From an uncultured Fodinibius sp. (lineage in GTDB: Bacteria; Bacteroidota; Rhodothermia; Balneolales; Balneolaceae), in assembly GCA_913057775.1 (NCBI GenBank), contig CAJXOG010000002.1:1-64000 (forward strand): a stretch of 64,000 nt of DNA, in the 5' to 3' direction. The position numbers and the translations under genes were made by a program. Below, one piece after another: positions 9,716-18,134 of this stretch. Numbering within the stretch: position 1 is the first letter of the stretch; every line of letters starts with the position of its first letter. Under the pieces are notes generated by a model, which did not search any database, had not been told where the DNA came from, and saw only the letters and a program-made list of their open reading frames with translations.

Positions 9716-10894
9716 CTATTGGTTAACTTCTTCCAGCTGATAGATATTACCGTCAAACCCACATATATAGAGTTCATTTTCAGCATCTACACCGAACGAG
9801 GGAATAGAAAAGTCTGCTTGTAAGAGTTCGGTGTTAGAGGGATTTTCTGGATCAGAATAATCGAGCGCCCATATTTTGCCGGATCCGTAATCTCCATAGA
9901 TATATGATCCGGACAAACTTTCCAGTGTAGGTCCGCGATAAACATATCCGCCTGTCACCGAAATTCCTTCATCGCGCCCGTATTCCCAAACGGGCATGGT
10001 CAGTCCCGATTCATCGCATCCGCTGGAGGGCTCATAGCAGCTGGTCCCTTCCATGATATTCCATCCATAATTTTTGCCTGACTCAATGATATTGATTTCT
10101 TCGTAACTGTTCTGTCCTACATCACCAGCCCACAGGCGTTCGGTTTCGGTATCAAAGCTGATGCGCCATGGATTTCTGAGGCCGTTAGCAAAAATTTCTT
10201 CGCGATATCCTTCATCATTACCGGCATATGGATTATCAGTGGGGATTGCATAATTTTCGCCATTTTCCTGTCCGTCTACATCAATTCTGAGGATGCTGCC
10301 CAACAGGGTACTTAAGTCTTGTCCGTTGCCTTGGGGATCACCGCCGGAACCACCATCGCCTACTGCAATGTAAAGATAGCCATCGGGACCAAACGCCAGC
10401 TGTCCGCCGTTGTGATTATTATGAGGCTGGGGAAAAGTCAGTATTTCTTGCTCGGTTGATTCATCTGCTTCGTCGGGATTTTGATCTGAAACCTGGAAAC
10501 GAGCAATGATCGTCTGAGCGGGATCTGAGGCCGTATAGTTGACGTAAAAGTAGCCATTATTTTCATAGTTTGGATGAAAGGCGAGCCCCAGCAATCCTTC
10601 CTCGTTTCCGCGGTCATCCACTCGTTCCCGGATATCTAAGAAGATAGATGTGTTTTCGGTAGAAGATTCGTTGTTGAATACTTGAATAATACCGGCCTTT
10701 TCCACCACAAAAAGGCGTCCGCTGTTGTCACCGGCGTGTTGTAGGTCTACCGGCTGGTCAAACGAAAGATTTGGAAATGCATTAACTGTTTGGTACAAAA
10801 TATTTTGATCCCCGTTGGGATCTTGATTTCCAGTGGGATCGGAGCTTGAGCATCCGAGGGAAAAAATTAGTACAAAAATTATAAGAAAACGCAT
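9716..10894 (-). CDS. PQQ-dependent sugar (aldose/sorbosone) dehydrogenase family lipoprotein
   Basis: 392 residues. The N-terminus is a lipoprotein signal with SLGC (Cys15), so the protein is probably anchored to a periplasm-facing or outer-membrane leaflet. The rest is a six-bladed propeller of the soluble glucose/sorbosone dehydrogenase family. Diagnostic segments are EEGLLGLAFHPNY, HNNHNGGQLAFGPDGYLYIAVGDGG, LRNPWRISFD and NYGWNIMEG. The His and Lys/Arg positions typical of PQQ and calcium binding appear in place. The expected reaction is oxidation of sugars or polyols with electrons passed to an unknown acceptor; substrate cannot be predicted, and some members of this fold are not enzymes. 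Confidence 0.82.
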   Translation of the reverse strand: MRFLIIFVLIFSLGCSSSDPTGNQDPNGDQNILYQTVNAFPNLSFDQPVDLQHAGDNSGRLFVVEKAGIIQVFNNESSTENTSIFLDIRERVDDRGNEEGLLGLAFHPNYENNGYFYVNYTASDPAQTIIARFQVSDQNPDEADESTEQEILTFPQPHNNHNGGQLAFGPDGYLYIAVGDGGSGGDPQGNGQDLSTLLGSILRIDVDGQENGENYAIPTDNPYAGNDEGYREEIFANGLRNPWRISFDTETERLWAGDVGQNSYEEINIIESGKNYGWNIMEGTSCYEPSSGCDESGLTMPVWEYGRDEGISVTGGYVYRGPTLESLSGSYIYGDYGSGKIWALDYSDPENPSNTELLQADFSIPSFGVDAENELYICGFDGNIYQLEEVNQ

Positions 10895-11130
10895 AATAAC
10901 TGACAGGTTTTATGAGTGATATGAGGTTCCTTATTTTTTACACTGTAATTGGATGGATTAGTTCCTGACCGTACGTATTACGAATTCAAAGAGGGATGAC
11001 TAGAGTGGGTATTTCGATCTTAGACTGTAACTATTTAGATCTCGGTTAATTAGAAATGTATCAACGTGCTAAAAAGTTTCTCATATCTAAATAACAACGT
11101 CTCTAAAGATACTACTTTTAGGCTACCCAT

Positions 11131-11589
11131 TTAATTTCTGCTCAGATCGTCATGGGGACGTTTTAACGAGTCAGGTATATCCTGTTTTTCATCCCGAAGA
11201 CGCTGTATATATTGTTGTCGTTTGACAGCGCCACGCCGTATTCCAAAGTAGGAACCTAAAAAAGCCGAAAAAATAACGGTAAGTACAAATACGAGATGTA
11301 GTTCTGCCAGCCCCACATCCTTGGTATAGACCCAGAATATGGTTGGCCCGATAGTAAGAAATGCCATAATATAGGCTACGCCACTTGGATTCAGAGCTTT
11401 AATTGCAAACCTTCGGCTGATACCAAAATTGAGGTTGAGAAATATGAGTCCAAAGCCAAACAAAAACAGGTAGCCGGTGGTACCTTCGTGGGCAACATAT
11501 TGAATGAAGCTATTGGATATGATAATGAATAGTAATCCGAAAACAAGAGCGCCGCTAACAAATGCAAAGGTGCGTTGCCAATTGGTCAT
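11131..11589 (-). CDS. Hypothetical membrane protein (four helices)
   Basis: 152 residues of unrecognised family. Four hydrophobic stretches are visible: about 8-28 (FAFVSGALVFGLLFIIIS), 38-57, 72-88 and 95-118. A cytosolic, charged C-terminal tail follows (RRGAVKRQQYIQRLRDEKQD). The gene stands between the sugar dehydrogenase and the envC-like operon with about 100 bp on the downstream side and about 240 bp on the upstream-facing side, so it is probably expressed separately. No functional residues are evident. Confidence 0.6.
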   Translation of the reverse strand: MTNWQRTFAFVSGALVFGLLFIIISNSFIQYVAHEGTTGYLFLFGFGLIFLNLNFGISRRFAIKALNPSGVAYIMAFLTIGPTIFWVYTKDVGLAELHLVFVLTVIFSAFLGSYFGIRRGAVKRQQYIQRLRDEKQDIPDSLKRPHDDLSRN

Positions 11590-11694
11590 GGAATAAACTT
11601 AGTTATAGGTTAATTGAAAAACTGGAATCAGAGTTAAATATATTCCGTATAAATACGATGCAGAAAATACCAACAAAAAGAGGGGGAAGCTAAT

Positions 11695-13071
11695 TTAGTA
11701 GTTGCTGGACATGGTTTCTCTTCGAAGCCAGTTCTCAGGATCTAAATTTTTATTGTTTTCGCGTATCAGGAAAAACAGGCTTTCTCCCTTTGGCGAACCT
11801 GAATCACCCGAAAGACCGAGCATATCGCCTTGGTTCAGTACCTCGTTTTTGCTAACCATGACTTCGCTTAAGTTTCCATAAGCTGTGATAAAGCGCCCAT
11901 GCTTAACAAAGATCATATCGCCATAGCCGGGAACAGGGATTATATTCATGACATATCCGTCGTGTACAACCTCAACCGAGGATTGGGCATCGGTAACAAT
12001 TTCTACCCCCAGGTTGGGTGTTTTTGTTCCATAAACGGGATGCACTTTATTGCCAAAATGTTCGGCTATTGTTCTGCTATCGACCGGCCAGGGTAGCTCC
12101 CCTTTATTTGAGGCAAACCGACTTTCAATTTCTTCCATCTTATTGGAGTCCAGAAAATTATCGAGCTTAATGGGCTCGGAATATTTTTCAATTTCGGCCT
12201 CCCGCTTGGCATCATTTTCAATTTTTTTAGCGGCAGCCAGCTTTTTCTGGCGTTCTGCTTCTAATTGACGAAGCTTTTGTTCCTGGGCCTCTCGAATTTC
12301 TTCTTCACGACGAATAAGATCTGTTAGCGTGCTGTTGAGGTTGTCTTTTTGTTGCTGAACCTGTTTCAATTTTTTGTTGATCTCTTCTCGGTTCTCTCGT
12401 AGCAGTGCTACATTTTTTTCTTGCTGTTCTTTCTTTTGGGCTAGCTTTTGTTTTTCGCTTTTTATCTCTGCCAACACCTCTTCATTTTTTTTCTGTGCTT
12501 TAACTAGCTGCTCTTTGGTTTGCTCCAGTTCCCTTTCAGCTTGACGAATTTCCTGAGCTTGCTGCTCACGGTAGTTATTAAATTTCTCAAGATAGAAGGA
12601 TCGGATCAGCATTTGATTGACAGAGGAAGCCGAAAAGATAAGTGCAAGCTGCGAAGTGCGGCCATGTTTATAGAGATAACTCAGCGTTTGTTTGTAGTTC
12701 TCAACCAGTCGCTCTAACTCCGCTCGTTTGGCAGTTAGTGATTCTGTAGTAATAGAAATTTCTTCCTGGATATGAGACTGCTCTTGCTGCAGCTGAGCAA
12801 GTTTTTCATCCTGAAGGGCAATGAGCTGCTTTAAGTTTTGGTATTTTTGATATAGTGCTTCGTACTTCTCCTCGGCTTGCTCAAGACGCTGTTCGAATTG
12901 TTGAATTTGTTTATTGAGCCGTTCTATTTCGGCACGTGTATTCTTCTGCTTTTCAACAATATTATCTCGCAGCTCTTTAAACTCCTGCATGACAGCGGTC
13001 TGTCCAAATAGGAAGTCTGGAGCCAGCAAGAAGCAGGTGATAATCGCTATGAGGCTACATGTTTTTTTCAT
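11695..13071 (-). CDS. EnvC-like murein hydrolase activator (degenerate M23/LytM domain)
   Basis: 458 residues. A signal peptide (about 1-23) is followed by a long periplasmic coiled coil (about 25-300, dense in Glu, Lys and Gln heptads) and a C-terminal LytM/M23 domain (about 330-455). In catalytic M23 enzymes the zinc ligands lie in HxGxD and HxH contexts. Here the equivalents read TPNLGVEI and KHGRFITAYGNLS, so a His is replaced by Asn, Asp by Glu and the second HxH His by Asn. The domain is therefore probably non-catalytic, as in EnvC, and activates a cell-wall amidase during division. Its ATG overlaps the stop of the DUF4292 gene (ATGA), giving a TPR-DUF4292-EnvC operon. Confidence 0.87.
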   Translation of the reverse strand: MKKTCSLIAIITCFLLAPDFLFGQTAVMQEFKELRDNIVEKQKNTRAEIERLNKQIQQFEQRLEQAEEKYEALYQKYQNLKQLIALQDEKLAQLQQEQSHIQEEISITTESLTAKRAELERLVENYKQTLSYLYKHGRTSQLALIFSASSVNQMLIRSFYLEKFNNYREQQAQEIRQAERELEQTKEQLVKAQKKNEEVLAEIKSEKQKLAQKKEQQEKNVALLRENREEINKKLKQVQQQKDNLNSTLTDLIRREEEIREAQEQKLRQLEAERQKKLAAAKKIENDAKREAEIEKYSEPIKLDNFLDSNKMEEIESRFASNKGELPWPVDSRTIAEHFGNKVHPVYGTKTPNLGVEIVTDAQSSVEVVHDGYVMNIIPVPGYGDMIFVKHGRFITAYGNLSEVMVSKNEVLNQGDMLGLSGDSGSPKGESLFFLIRENNKNLDPENWLRRETMSSNY

Positions 13072-13814
13072 TTGTAGTAAATGGGAATATCGTCTGGCAA
13101 CTCAATTTTTAAGGTGTCAAGCTTCGGATTTAGTTCTAATGCTGTTAATTGTAAAGCAATTTTTGATTTACCCCCAGTACCGAATATACTAATTCTACGC
13201 GGAAGGGTGAACCCCTTCATTGAAGTATATGCATCATATTCAATTTTTGAATATGGCAGATTGGTTGATGAAGGCTGTACAACTTGCCGTACAGTGTCTG
13301 AATTTTTATCAATATATACTTTAGCGCCGGTTTTTAGCTGTAGCTGGTAAAGAGATTCATTTTCAAGGAATTTCTCTACGTCTTCTTCTTTGACTGAATA
13401 ATTTAGCATATCCAGAATATTGAGCGAGGCCAGTCGGTTTATACGATTCAGGTTTGTTCCCTCTACGGGGACTTTACGAGCATATTTATCGACTTTATTG
13501 TAGATGAGAAGCGTATCGCCGTCAGTGAGCAATTGTCCTCCTTCAATGCCCAAGCCATTGCGAATCGTTACCAGGCTTTTTTGTTGATTGCTGGCAAAAC
13601 GGATGGTGAGACGCTCAGTATTACCCGGTTCGCTGACGATTGCGCGTCCTTTACCTTCGACGGATAGCAAATCATCATTATAATTGGGCAGTTGGTTAAT
13701 GGTTTGAGAGAGATTTTCTTCTGATGGACGAAAATTGTCGTCAACAAGTTTTTGGGAACTCGAACAGGAAACCATCACCAGGCATAAACATCCCCATAAA
13801 AAATTGTGTAGCAT
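13068..13814 (-). CDS. DUF4292 family lipoprotein
   Basis: About 248 residues from the ATG at 13814. A longer frame extends upstream to 13901 but would overlap the preceding gene, whereas from 13814 a proper lipoprotein signal begins (MLHNFLWGCLCLVMVSCSSS). The mature protein has the features of DUF4292: strand-rich with segments such as LLSVEGKGRAIVSEP and YSKIEYDAYTSMKGFTLPRRISI, reminiscent of LolA/LolB-type lipoprotein carriers. In Bacteroidota-like genomes this family commonly sits between a TPR gene and an envC-like gene, as here. A role in outer-membrane lipoprotein or cell-wall biogenesis is plausible but is inference. Confidence 0.8.
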   Translation of the reverse strand: MLHNFLWGCLCLVMVSCSSSQKLVDDNFRPSEENLSQTINQLPNYNDDLLSVEGKGRAIVSEPGNTERLTIRFASNQQKSLVTIRNGLGIEGGQLLTDGDTLLIYNKVDKYARKVPVEGTNLNRINRLASLNILDMLNYSVKEEDVEKFLENESLYQLQLKTGAKVYIDKNSDTVRQVVQPSSTNLPYSKIEYDAYTSMKGFTLPRRISIFGTGGKSKIALQLTALELNPKLDTLKIELPDDIPIYYK

Positions 13815-13828
13815 ATGTCGGTGTGAGT

Positions 13829-15556
13829 TCACGTTTCGTTCGAAATTTTTTCTTTGAGATGAGTTCTTGTAGAATCCTTTTCGAGTGCTTTTTGCCACCA
13901 TTTTTTAGCCTTGTCCGGCTTATCAAGTTTAAGTAGAACGTCGCCCATATGTTCCAGTGTCTCGGCGTTGGGATTACCTGACTCAATAGCCTGTTGGATA
14001 TATTTTCGGGCTTTTTGCAGTTGTCCCTGTTTGTAGTATATCCATCCAACGGTATCCATAAACGAAGTATTGTCTGGGGAAAGTTCTAAAGCCCGAAGCG
14101 CTAATTTTTCTGCTTTGGAAAGTTTTCTATTTTGCTGGGATAGATAATAGGCGTAGTTACTATAAATAACAGGATTTTGGGTATCAAGGTCTGTAGCTTT
14201 CTGATAGTATTCAAAAGCAGAATCCCAATTTCCAAGTCCGGCATGAGTGTCAGCCAGAGAGCCCAAAATGTTGGCTTTTAGCTCCCGACGTGCGGGGAGG
14301 GTGGATGCCTCTGTGAGATATTTTTCCGCATCATCATATTGTTGGGAAGACAAATAAGCGTTACCGAGAATATATAGCAGGATGGGATCTTGTGGGATAT
14401 TTTGGATTGCCTGTTTACCAGCTTCGATAACTTCGCCAAATTTTCGTTGTTCAAGTAACAGTTGTAGTCGCTGTTGCCAGATGGAATCGTTTGTGGGATT
14501 TAGTTCTGTTGCCCGTTCAAGTGCGCGGATAGCGTATTGGGGCTGATCAGTGTTTAAAAAGAAATCTGCCGCTAAGGCATAAGTTTTGCCGGAGTTTGGG
14601 GTGCTATGGATAAGCTTTTTAAAGATGTTGTCCACAGTTTGCTGAATCGCAGAATTAGAAGGGTTATTTTTGTATTTGCTGTAAATAAACTGTGCAACTT
14701 TCTCCTTGTTTTGGTTGGTAACTGTTGAGTCACCTATAAGAACGGCAAGCGTAGTTTGGGCGCTATCCCATTTGGCCTGGGTTAGATAAATATCGGCAAG
14801 GATTATTCGGGATTTGGGATTGTTGCTGTTAACCTGAAGAGCATTTTCGACAACATCACGAGCTTCGTCTGGTTTGTTAAGTTCCAAGTAGTAGTTGCTT
14901 AACAGGTGAAGCGTAGAGAGGTTCCCGGGGTCCATCGATCGGATCTTTTCAAGCTCAACAATAGCTGAATCTTTCATATTCAGCTTATTGAAGTTTTTAA
15001 GCTTTTCAATTCGTATAGAAGTCATTTCTCCCTTTAGTTGAAGCAGCTTGTTATAAAGAGTGTTCGACTGTTCAAATTTCCCCAATTCAGTATAGGTTTG
15101 CGCAAGATCATATATGATGTCAATGTCTTTGGGATGATGAGTTAGGGCATTCCGGAGTTCTTTGGCGGCAGCCTCGTTATTGCCGATGGTCTTGTAAATT
15201 TTAACAAGTTGAAGATGGTACCATTTGTTTGCGGGATTCAGAGTTCGAGCTTGTTTACTGTAGTATTCCGCATTTTCCAGATCATTTATTTGCAGGTAGG
15301 CATCGGCCAATGCGAAGTTAATTCCGGGGTGATTGGGCAGTTTTACATAGGCCTTGTTTAAAAGGCTGATTGCTTTATCGTAATTATTATTCTCAAAAGC
15401 GGCTAACCCATCAATATAGGCAGTTTGTGCTGCGATATGTTCTTGCTCTTCGACCGTTTGATTTTGTGCGGAAATTGAAGATGTGGCAAAAACACATAGC
15501 ACAACGGTAAAAATATATGCTGATACGACCCGGTTATGTAATAGAATAGTATTCAT
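13829..15556 (-). CDS. Exported tetratricopeptide repeat protein
   Basis: 575 residues from the ATG at 15556; an in-frame TTG three codons earlier is less likely. A signal peptide (about 1-30, ending SISAQN) leads into at least ten TPR units across the rest of the protein, seen as repeated A..A...Y..L..P patterns (for example YLQINDLENAEYYSKQARTL; TDLDTQNPVIYSNYAYYLSQ). TPR arrays are protein-binding scaffolds. The location should be periplasm or outer membrane. It is the first gene of an operon with the DUF4292 lipoprotein (14 bp gap) and the EnvC-like activator, so a role in envelope assembly is likely. Confidence 0.88.
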   Translation of the reverse strand: MNTILLHNRVVSAYIFTVVLCVFATSSISAQNQTVEEQEHIAAQTAYIDGLAAFENNNYDKAISLLNKAYVKLPNHPGINFALADAYLQINDLENAEYYSKQARTLNPANKWYHLQLVKIYKTIGNNEAAAKELRNALTHHPKDIDIIYDLAQTYTELGKFEQSNTLYNKLLQLKGEMTSIRIEKLKNFNKLNMKDSAIVELEKIRSMDPGNLSTLHLLSNYYLELNKPDEARDVVENALQVNSNNPKSRIILADIYLTQAKWDSAQTTLAVLIGDSTVTNQNKEKVAQFIYSKYKNNPSNSAIQQTVDNIFKKLIHSTPNSGKTYALAADFFLNTDQPQYAIRALERATELNPTNDSIWQQRLQLLLEQRKFGEVIEAGKQAIQNIPQDPILLYILGNAYLSSQQYDDAEKYLTEASTLPARRELKANILGSLADTHAGLGNWDSAFEYYQKATDLDTQNPVIYSNYAYYLSQQNRKLSKAEKLALRALELSPDNTSFMDTVGWIYYKQGQLQKARKYIQQAIESGNPNAETLEHMGDVLLKLDKPDKAKKWWQKALEKDSTRTHLKEKISNET

Positions 15557-15616
15557 AAAAACCAACGATTATCTATCCGATAGTATAACAATTTACAACC
15601 GGCAGTAGGTAACTCT

Positions 15617-16360
15617 TTAGGCAATGGTTTTGCGCCAGCCATTCAGACGTTTAAAGGCGTGTTCCATGCGCGATCCATACCAGCTAAACCATTCTCCTTC
15701 AACTAATAATACTCGCGCAGCGGGACATGCTTCCTCAATTTGTGCCATGTGTTTTTCCTTAAAGGGATAAGGTTCGCTGCTCAGCAATATAAGATCGGGA
15801 TTTTGTCTCTTGAGATCATCCAGACTTACTTTGGGATATCGTTTCTGATCCGCAAACACGTTGGGCAATTTCCAGTGATCCATAATATCATGAATGTAGG
15901 TATCACGGCCTACTGTCATCCAGGGATCTTTCCAGATGAGATAGGCAGTATTCAGTTTGGAAACTTGCGGACGATCTTTGAGCACCTTTTGAATATTGCT
16001 GATCAGATTTTCTGCTTTCTCTGAGGTGTTGAATTTTTTGCCTAGCTCATGAATGGTGATCAGCGCATCTTCGATGGTCGCAATCTGAGTAACGTTCACT
16101 TCAAAGTCGTCTGCCAATGCCTTAATATCTTCGGGACGATTTTCCTCTTTATTGGCGATGATATAGTCGGGTTCAAAATCTCTTATTTTATCCAAGCGCG
16201 GATTTTTGGTTCCACCGATGATAGGAATTTCTTCTACTTGATCTTTGGGATGTACACAGAATCGGGTTCGTCCTACAAGGTGCTCTTGTAATCCCATGTC
16301 GATAACCAATTCCGTAAGGCTTGGAACGAGGCTGATAATACGTTGTGGAGGTGTTGACAT
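15617..16360 (-). CDS. Helical-backbone metal receptor, BtuF-like, without signal peptide
   Basis: 247 residues of the ABC-type B12/iron-siderophore binding fold (PF01497-like). It begins almost directly with the family's first strand, RIISLVPSLTELVIDMG, continues with VGRTRFCVHP and DFEPDYIIANKEEN, and has the central helix and second lobe (YLIWKDPWMTVGRDTYIHDI). There is no signal peptide and no adjacent permease or ATPase gene, so it is probably cytosolic and not part of a classical importer. Such leaderless homologues occur in many bacteria with unknown ligands. It lies between the TPR operon (about 60 bp) and the fructosamine-kinase pair (about 90 bp), all on the same strand. Confidence 0.83.
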   Translation of the reverse strand: MSTPPQRIISLVPSLTELVIDMGLQEHLVGRTRFCVHPKDQVEEIPIIGGTKNPRLDKIRDFEPDYIIANKEENRPEDIKALADDFEVNVTQIATIEDALITIHELGKKFNTSEKAENLISNIQKVLKDRPQVSKLNTAYLIWKDPWMTVGRDTYIHDIMDHWKLPNVFADQKRYPKVSLDDLKRQNPDLILLSSEPYPFKEKHMAQIEEACPAARVLLVEGEWFSWYGSRMEHAFKRLNGWRKTIA

Positions 16361-16450
16361 GTTTAGATCTTTATTATTTCAAGAAATTGTATATCGAGCA
16401 CAGAATACTATTTACTTATGATTGGACAAGCTGTCTGATCTACATGGTAG

Positions 16451-17317
16451 TTAAAATTGACGAACAATACCCTCTACCTGCCGAGCGTAGCTTCCGCCAA
16501 ACAAATTGGTATGAACCAACAGGGGATATAGGTTGTAGATATCTTTGCGCTGGGAAAATCCTGATGAAAATGGGTAAGTCTCTTCGTATGTACTGTAAAA
16601 ATTACTTGGAAATCCCCCGAACAGATGAGTGAAGGCCAGCTCTATTTCGCGATGCCCGTAATATACCGCGGGATCATAAATAGTGGCATTTCCATCCTGA
16701 TCAAAAAAGTAATTGCCGCCCCAGAGATCTCCATGTAATAGACTGGGCGGTTCATCAGGAAAAATATCCGGCAGTTTTTTATACATATTTTTAAAGCTGT
16801 TGACAGTATCGGAGCCTAATTTTCCACTATCGGTGGCCATTTGGAGCTGAGGTTCCATACGCTCTTGAATAAAGAAATCAATCCAGTTTTCGTGAGGCGT
16901 GTTGGACTGCGGAAGCCGCCCAATGAAATTATCGTGATCCAGTCCATATGCTTCATTGTGATGTTTGTGTAGCTGGGCCAAGGCTTGACCAAAATCATTA
17001 GCTGAATTCGGTTTCGAACGACCTTCGGATATAAATTCCTGGAGCAAAAAGCCTGTGCCGTCATCTGTTTGTCCGGTTGTAAGAACGGAGGGAATACGCA
17101 GCGATGTATCGGCTGATTTGAGCAGCTCAAGACCTTTTTCCTCAACTATAAACATATGCGGGTCGGCAGAAGTATTCCATTTCAAAAAGCAGATGGCTCC
17201 ATCATCTAATGTAACTTTGGCGGCTTGATTGATACTGCCACCTGAAACGCGGTTCTGAGAAGCTATTTGCTGACCGGTGGACTGTTGAATTTGCTGTTTA
17301 ACTGAATTGGGAATCAT
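16451..17317 (-). CDS. Fructosamine/ribulosamine kinase family protein
   Basis: 288 residues, the usual length for the family. N-terminal nucleotide-loop region GGSINQAAKV, the family segment GLDHDNFIGRLPQSN, the catalytic loop LLHGDLWGGNYFF and the metal-binding IYDPAVYYGHREIELAF are all present. Bacterial members phosphorylate protein-bound ketoamines (ribulosamines, erythrulosamines or fructosamines), making them unstable and so repairing glycated proteins. Its ATG overlaps the stop of the upstream low-molecular-weight phosphatase gene (bases 17314-17317), so the two are translationally coupled. This pairing supports a deglycation role for both. Confidence 0.9.
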   Translation of the reverse strand: MIPNSVKQQIQQSTGQQIASQNRVSGGSINQAAKVTLDDGAICFLKWNTSADPHMFIVEEKGLELLKSADTSLRIPSVLTTGQTDDGTGFLLQEFISEGRSKPNSANDFGQALAQLHKHHNEAYGLDHDNFIGRLPQSNTPHENWIDFFIQERMEPQLQMATDSGKLGSDTVNSFKNMYKKLPDIFPDEPPSLLHGDLWGGNYFFDQDGNATIYDPAVYYGHREIELAFTHLFGGFPSNFYSTYEETYPFSSGFSQRKDIYNLYPLLVHTNLFGGSYARQVEGIVRQF

Positions 17318-17826
17318 CTTTGGACATGTGTTTCAAGTTCGTCAAGTAGGGTCTCGCAGCTTCGTTGCACAATTTGGAACACATTTTCAAAGCCTTCTGG
17401 TCCACCGTGATAGGGGTCGGGGACTTCACCGTTACCGGGATTCGGATCAAAATCGCGCATGCGGCCTATTTTTTTCTCATGATTTCCATTAGCCATCTGA
17501 CGCACATTTTTGAGATTTTCATTGTCCATTGCCAAGACAAGGTCATAATAATCCAGGTCTGAAGCGTCAAATTGGCGCGCTTTGGAATGGAGTGTAATGC
17601 CGTGCTTTTGTGCCGTACGTTGACTTTTGCTGTTGGCCGATTCTCCAATATGGTAAGCAGAGGTACCTGCTGAATCGACTTCAAAATGGTTTTCAAGCTT
17701 GCGCTCATTGATCAGATGCTGGAATATGCCCTCTGCGGTTGGACTCCGGCAAATATTTCCAAGGCATACAAAACATATTTTGTAGTGATTTTCTCTGGTT
17801 ATAGGATTTTTTACGGGTATATCCAT
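17314..17826 (-). CDS. Low-molecular-weight protein-tyrosine-phosphatase family protein
   Basis: 170 residues. The P-loop is FVCLGNICRSPTAEG with nucleophile C21 and R27 (C-x5-R-S), and the general-acid aspartate is in VPDPYHGGPEGF. It hydrolyses phosphate monoesters through a cysteinyl-phosphate. Known substrates of the family include phosphotyrosine, and a human member also dephosphorylates sugar-5-phosphate adducts on proteins. It is the first gene of a two-gene operon with the fructosamine/ribulosamine kinase. The kinase acts on deoxyketosamines and the phosphatase may first clear phosphorylated precursors; this pathway link is inference from context. Confidence 0.92.
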   Translation of the reverse strand: MDIPVKNPITRENHYKICFVCLGNICRSPTAEGIFQHLINERKLENHFEVDSAGTSAYHIGESANSKSQRTAQKHGITLHSKARQFDASDLDYYDLVLAMDNENLKNVRQMANGNHEKKIGRMRDFDPNPGNGEVPDPYHGGPEGFENVFQIVQRSCETLLDELETHVQR

Positions 17827-18134
17827 ATTCTAAATACAATTGATTCAAGATCGGGTTATGAAGATAGCAGCTATAAAATAATGGCTGAAGACAATAAAGT
17901 ATAGCGTAAACATTTGCTGCAATTCTAATTTGCAAATTGTTATCGCAATGCTTTTTATAGGTCGCTAACATTGAAAAATACGCCTCAGGATGTGAATTGA
18001 TGAGCTAAGACTTGTATCTTTGGGGTTCATTTATTTTGATAAGATTTATTCTGAAACTTAAGCTACTGTAAGGTATAGAAAACCCTTATATTAATAGCTT
18101 TACAAAAGCCAATAGAGAAGGTATAACGGCCTAT

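Noticed and set aside
13815-13901. Longer N-terminus of the DUF4292 protein
   Set aside because: It would overlap the TPR gene by more than 70 bp and put a basic, non-signal segment before a proper lipoprotein signal beginning at 13814.
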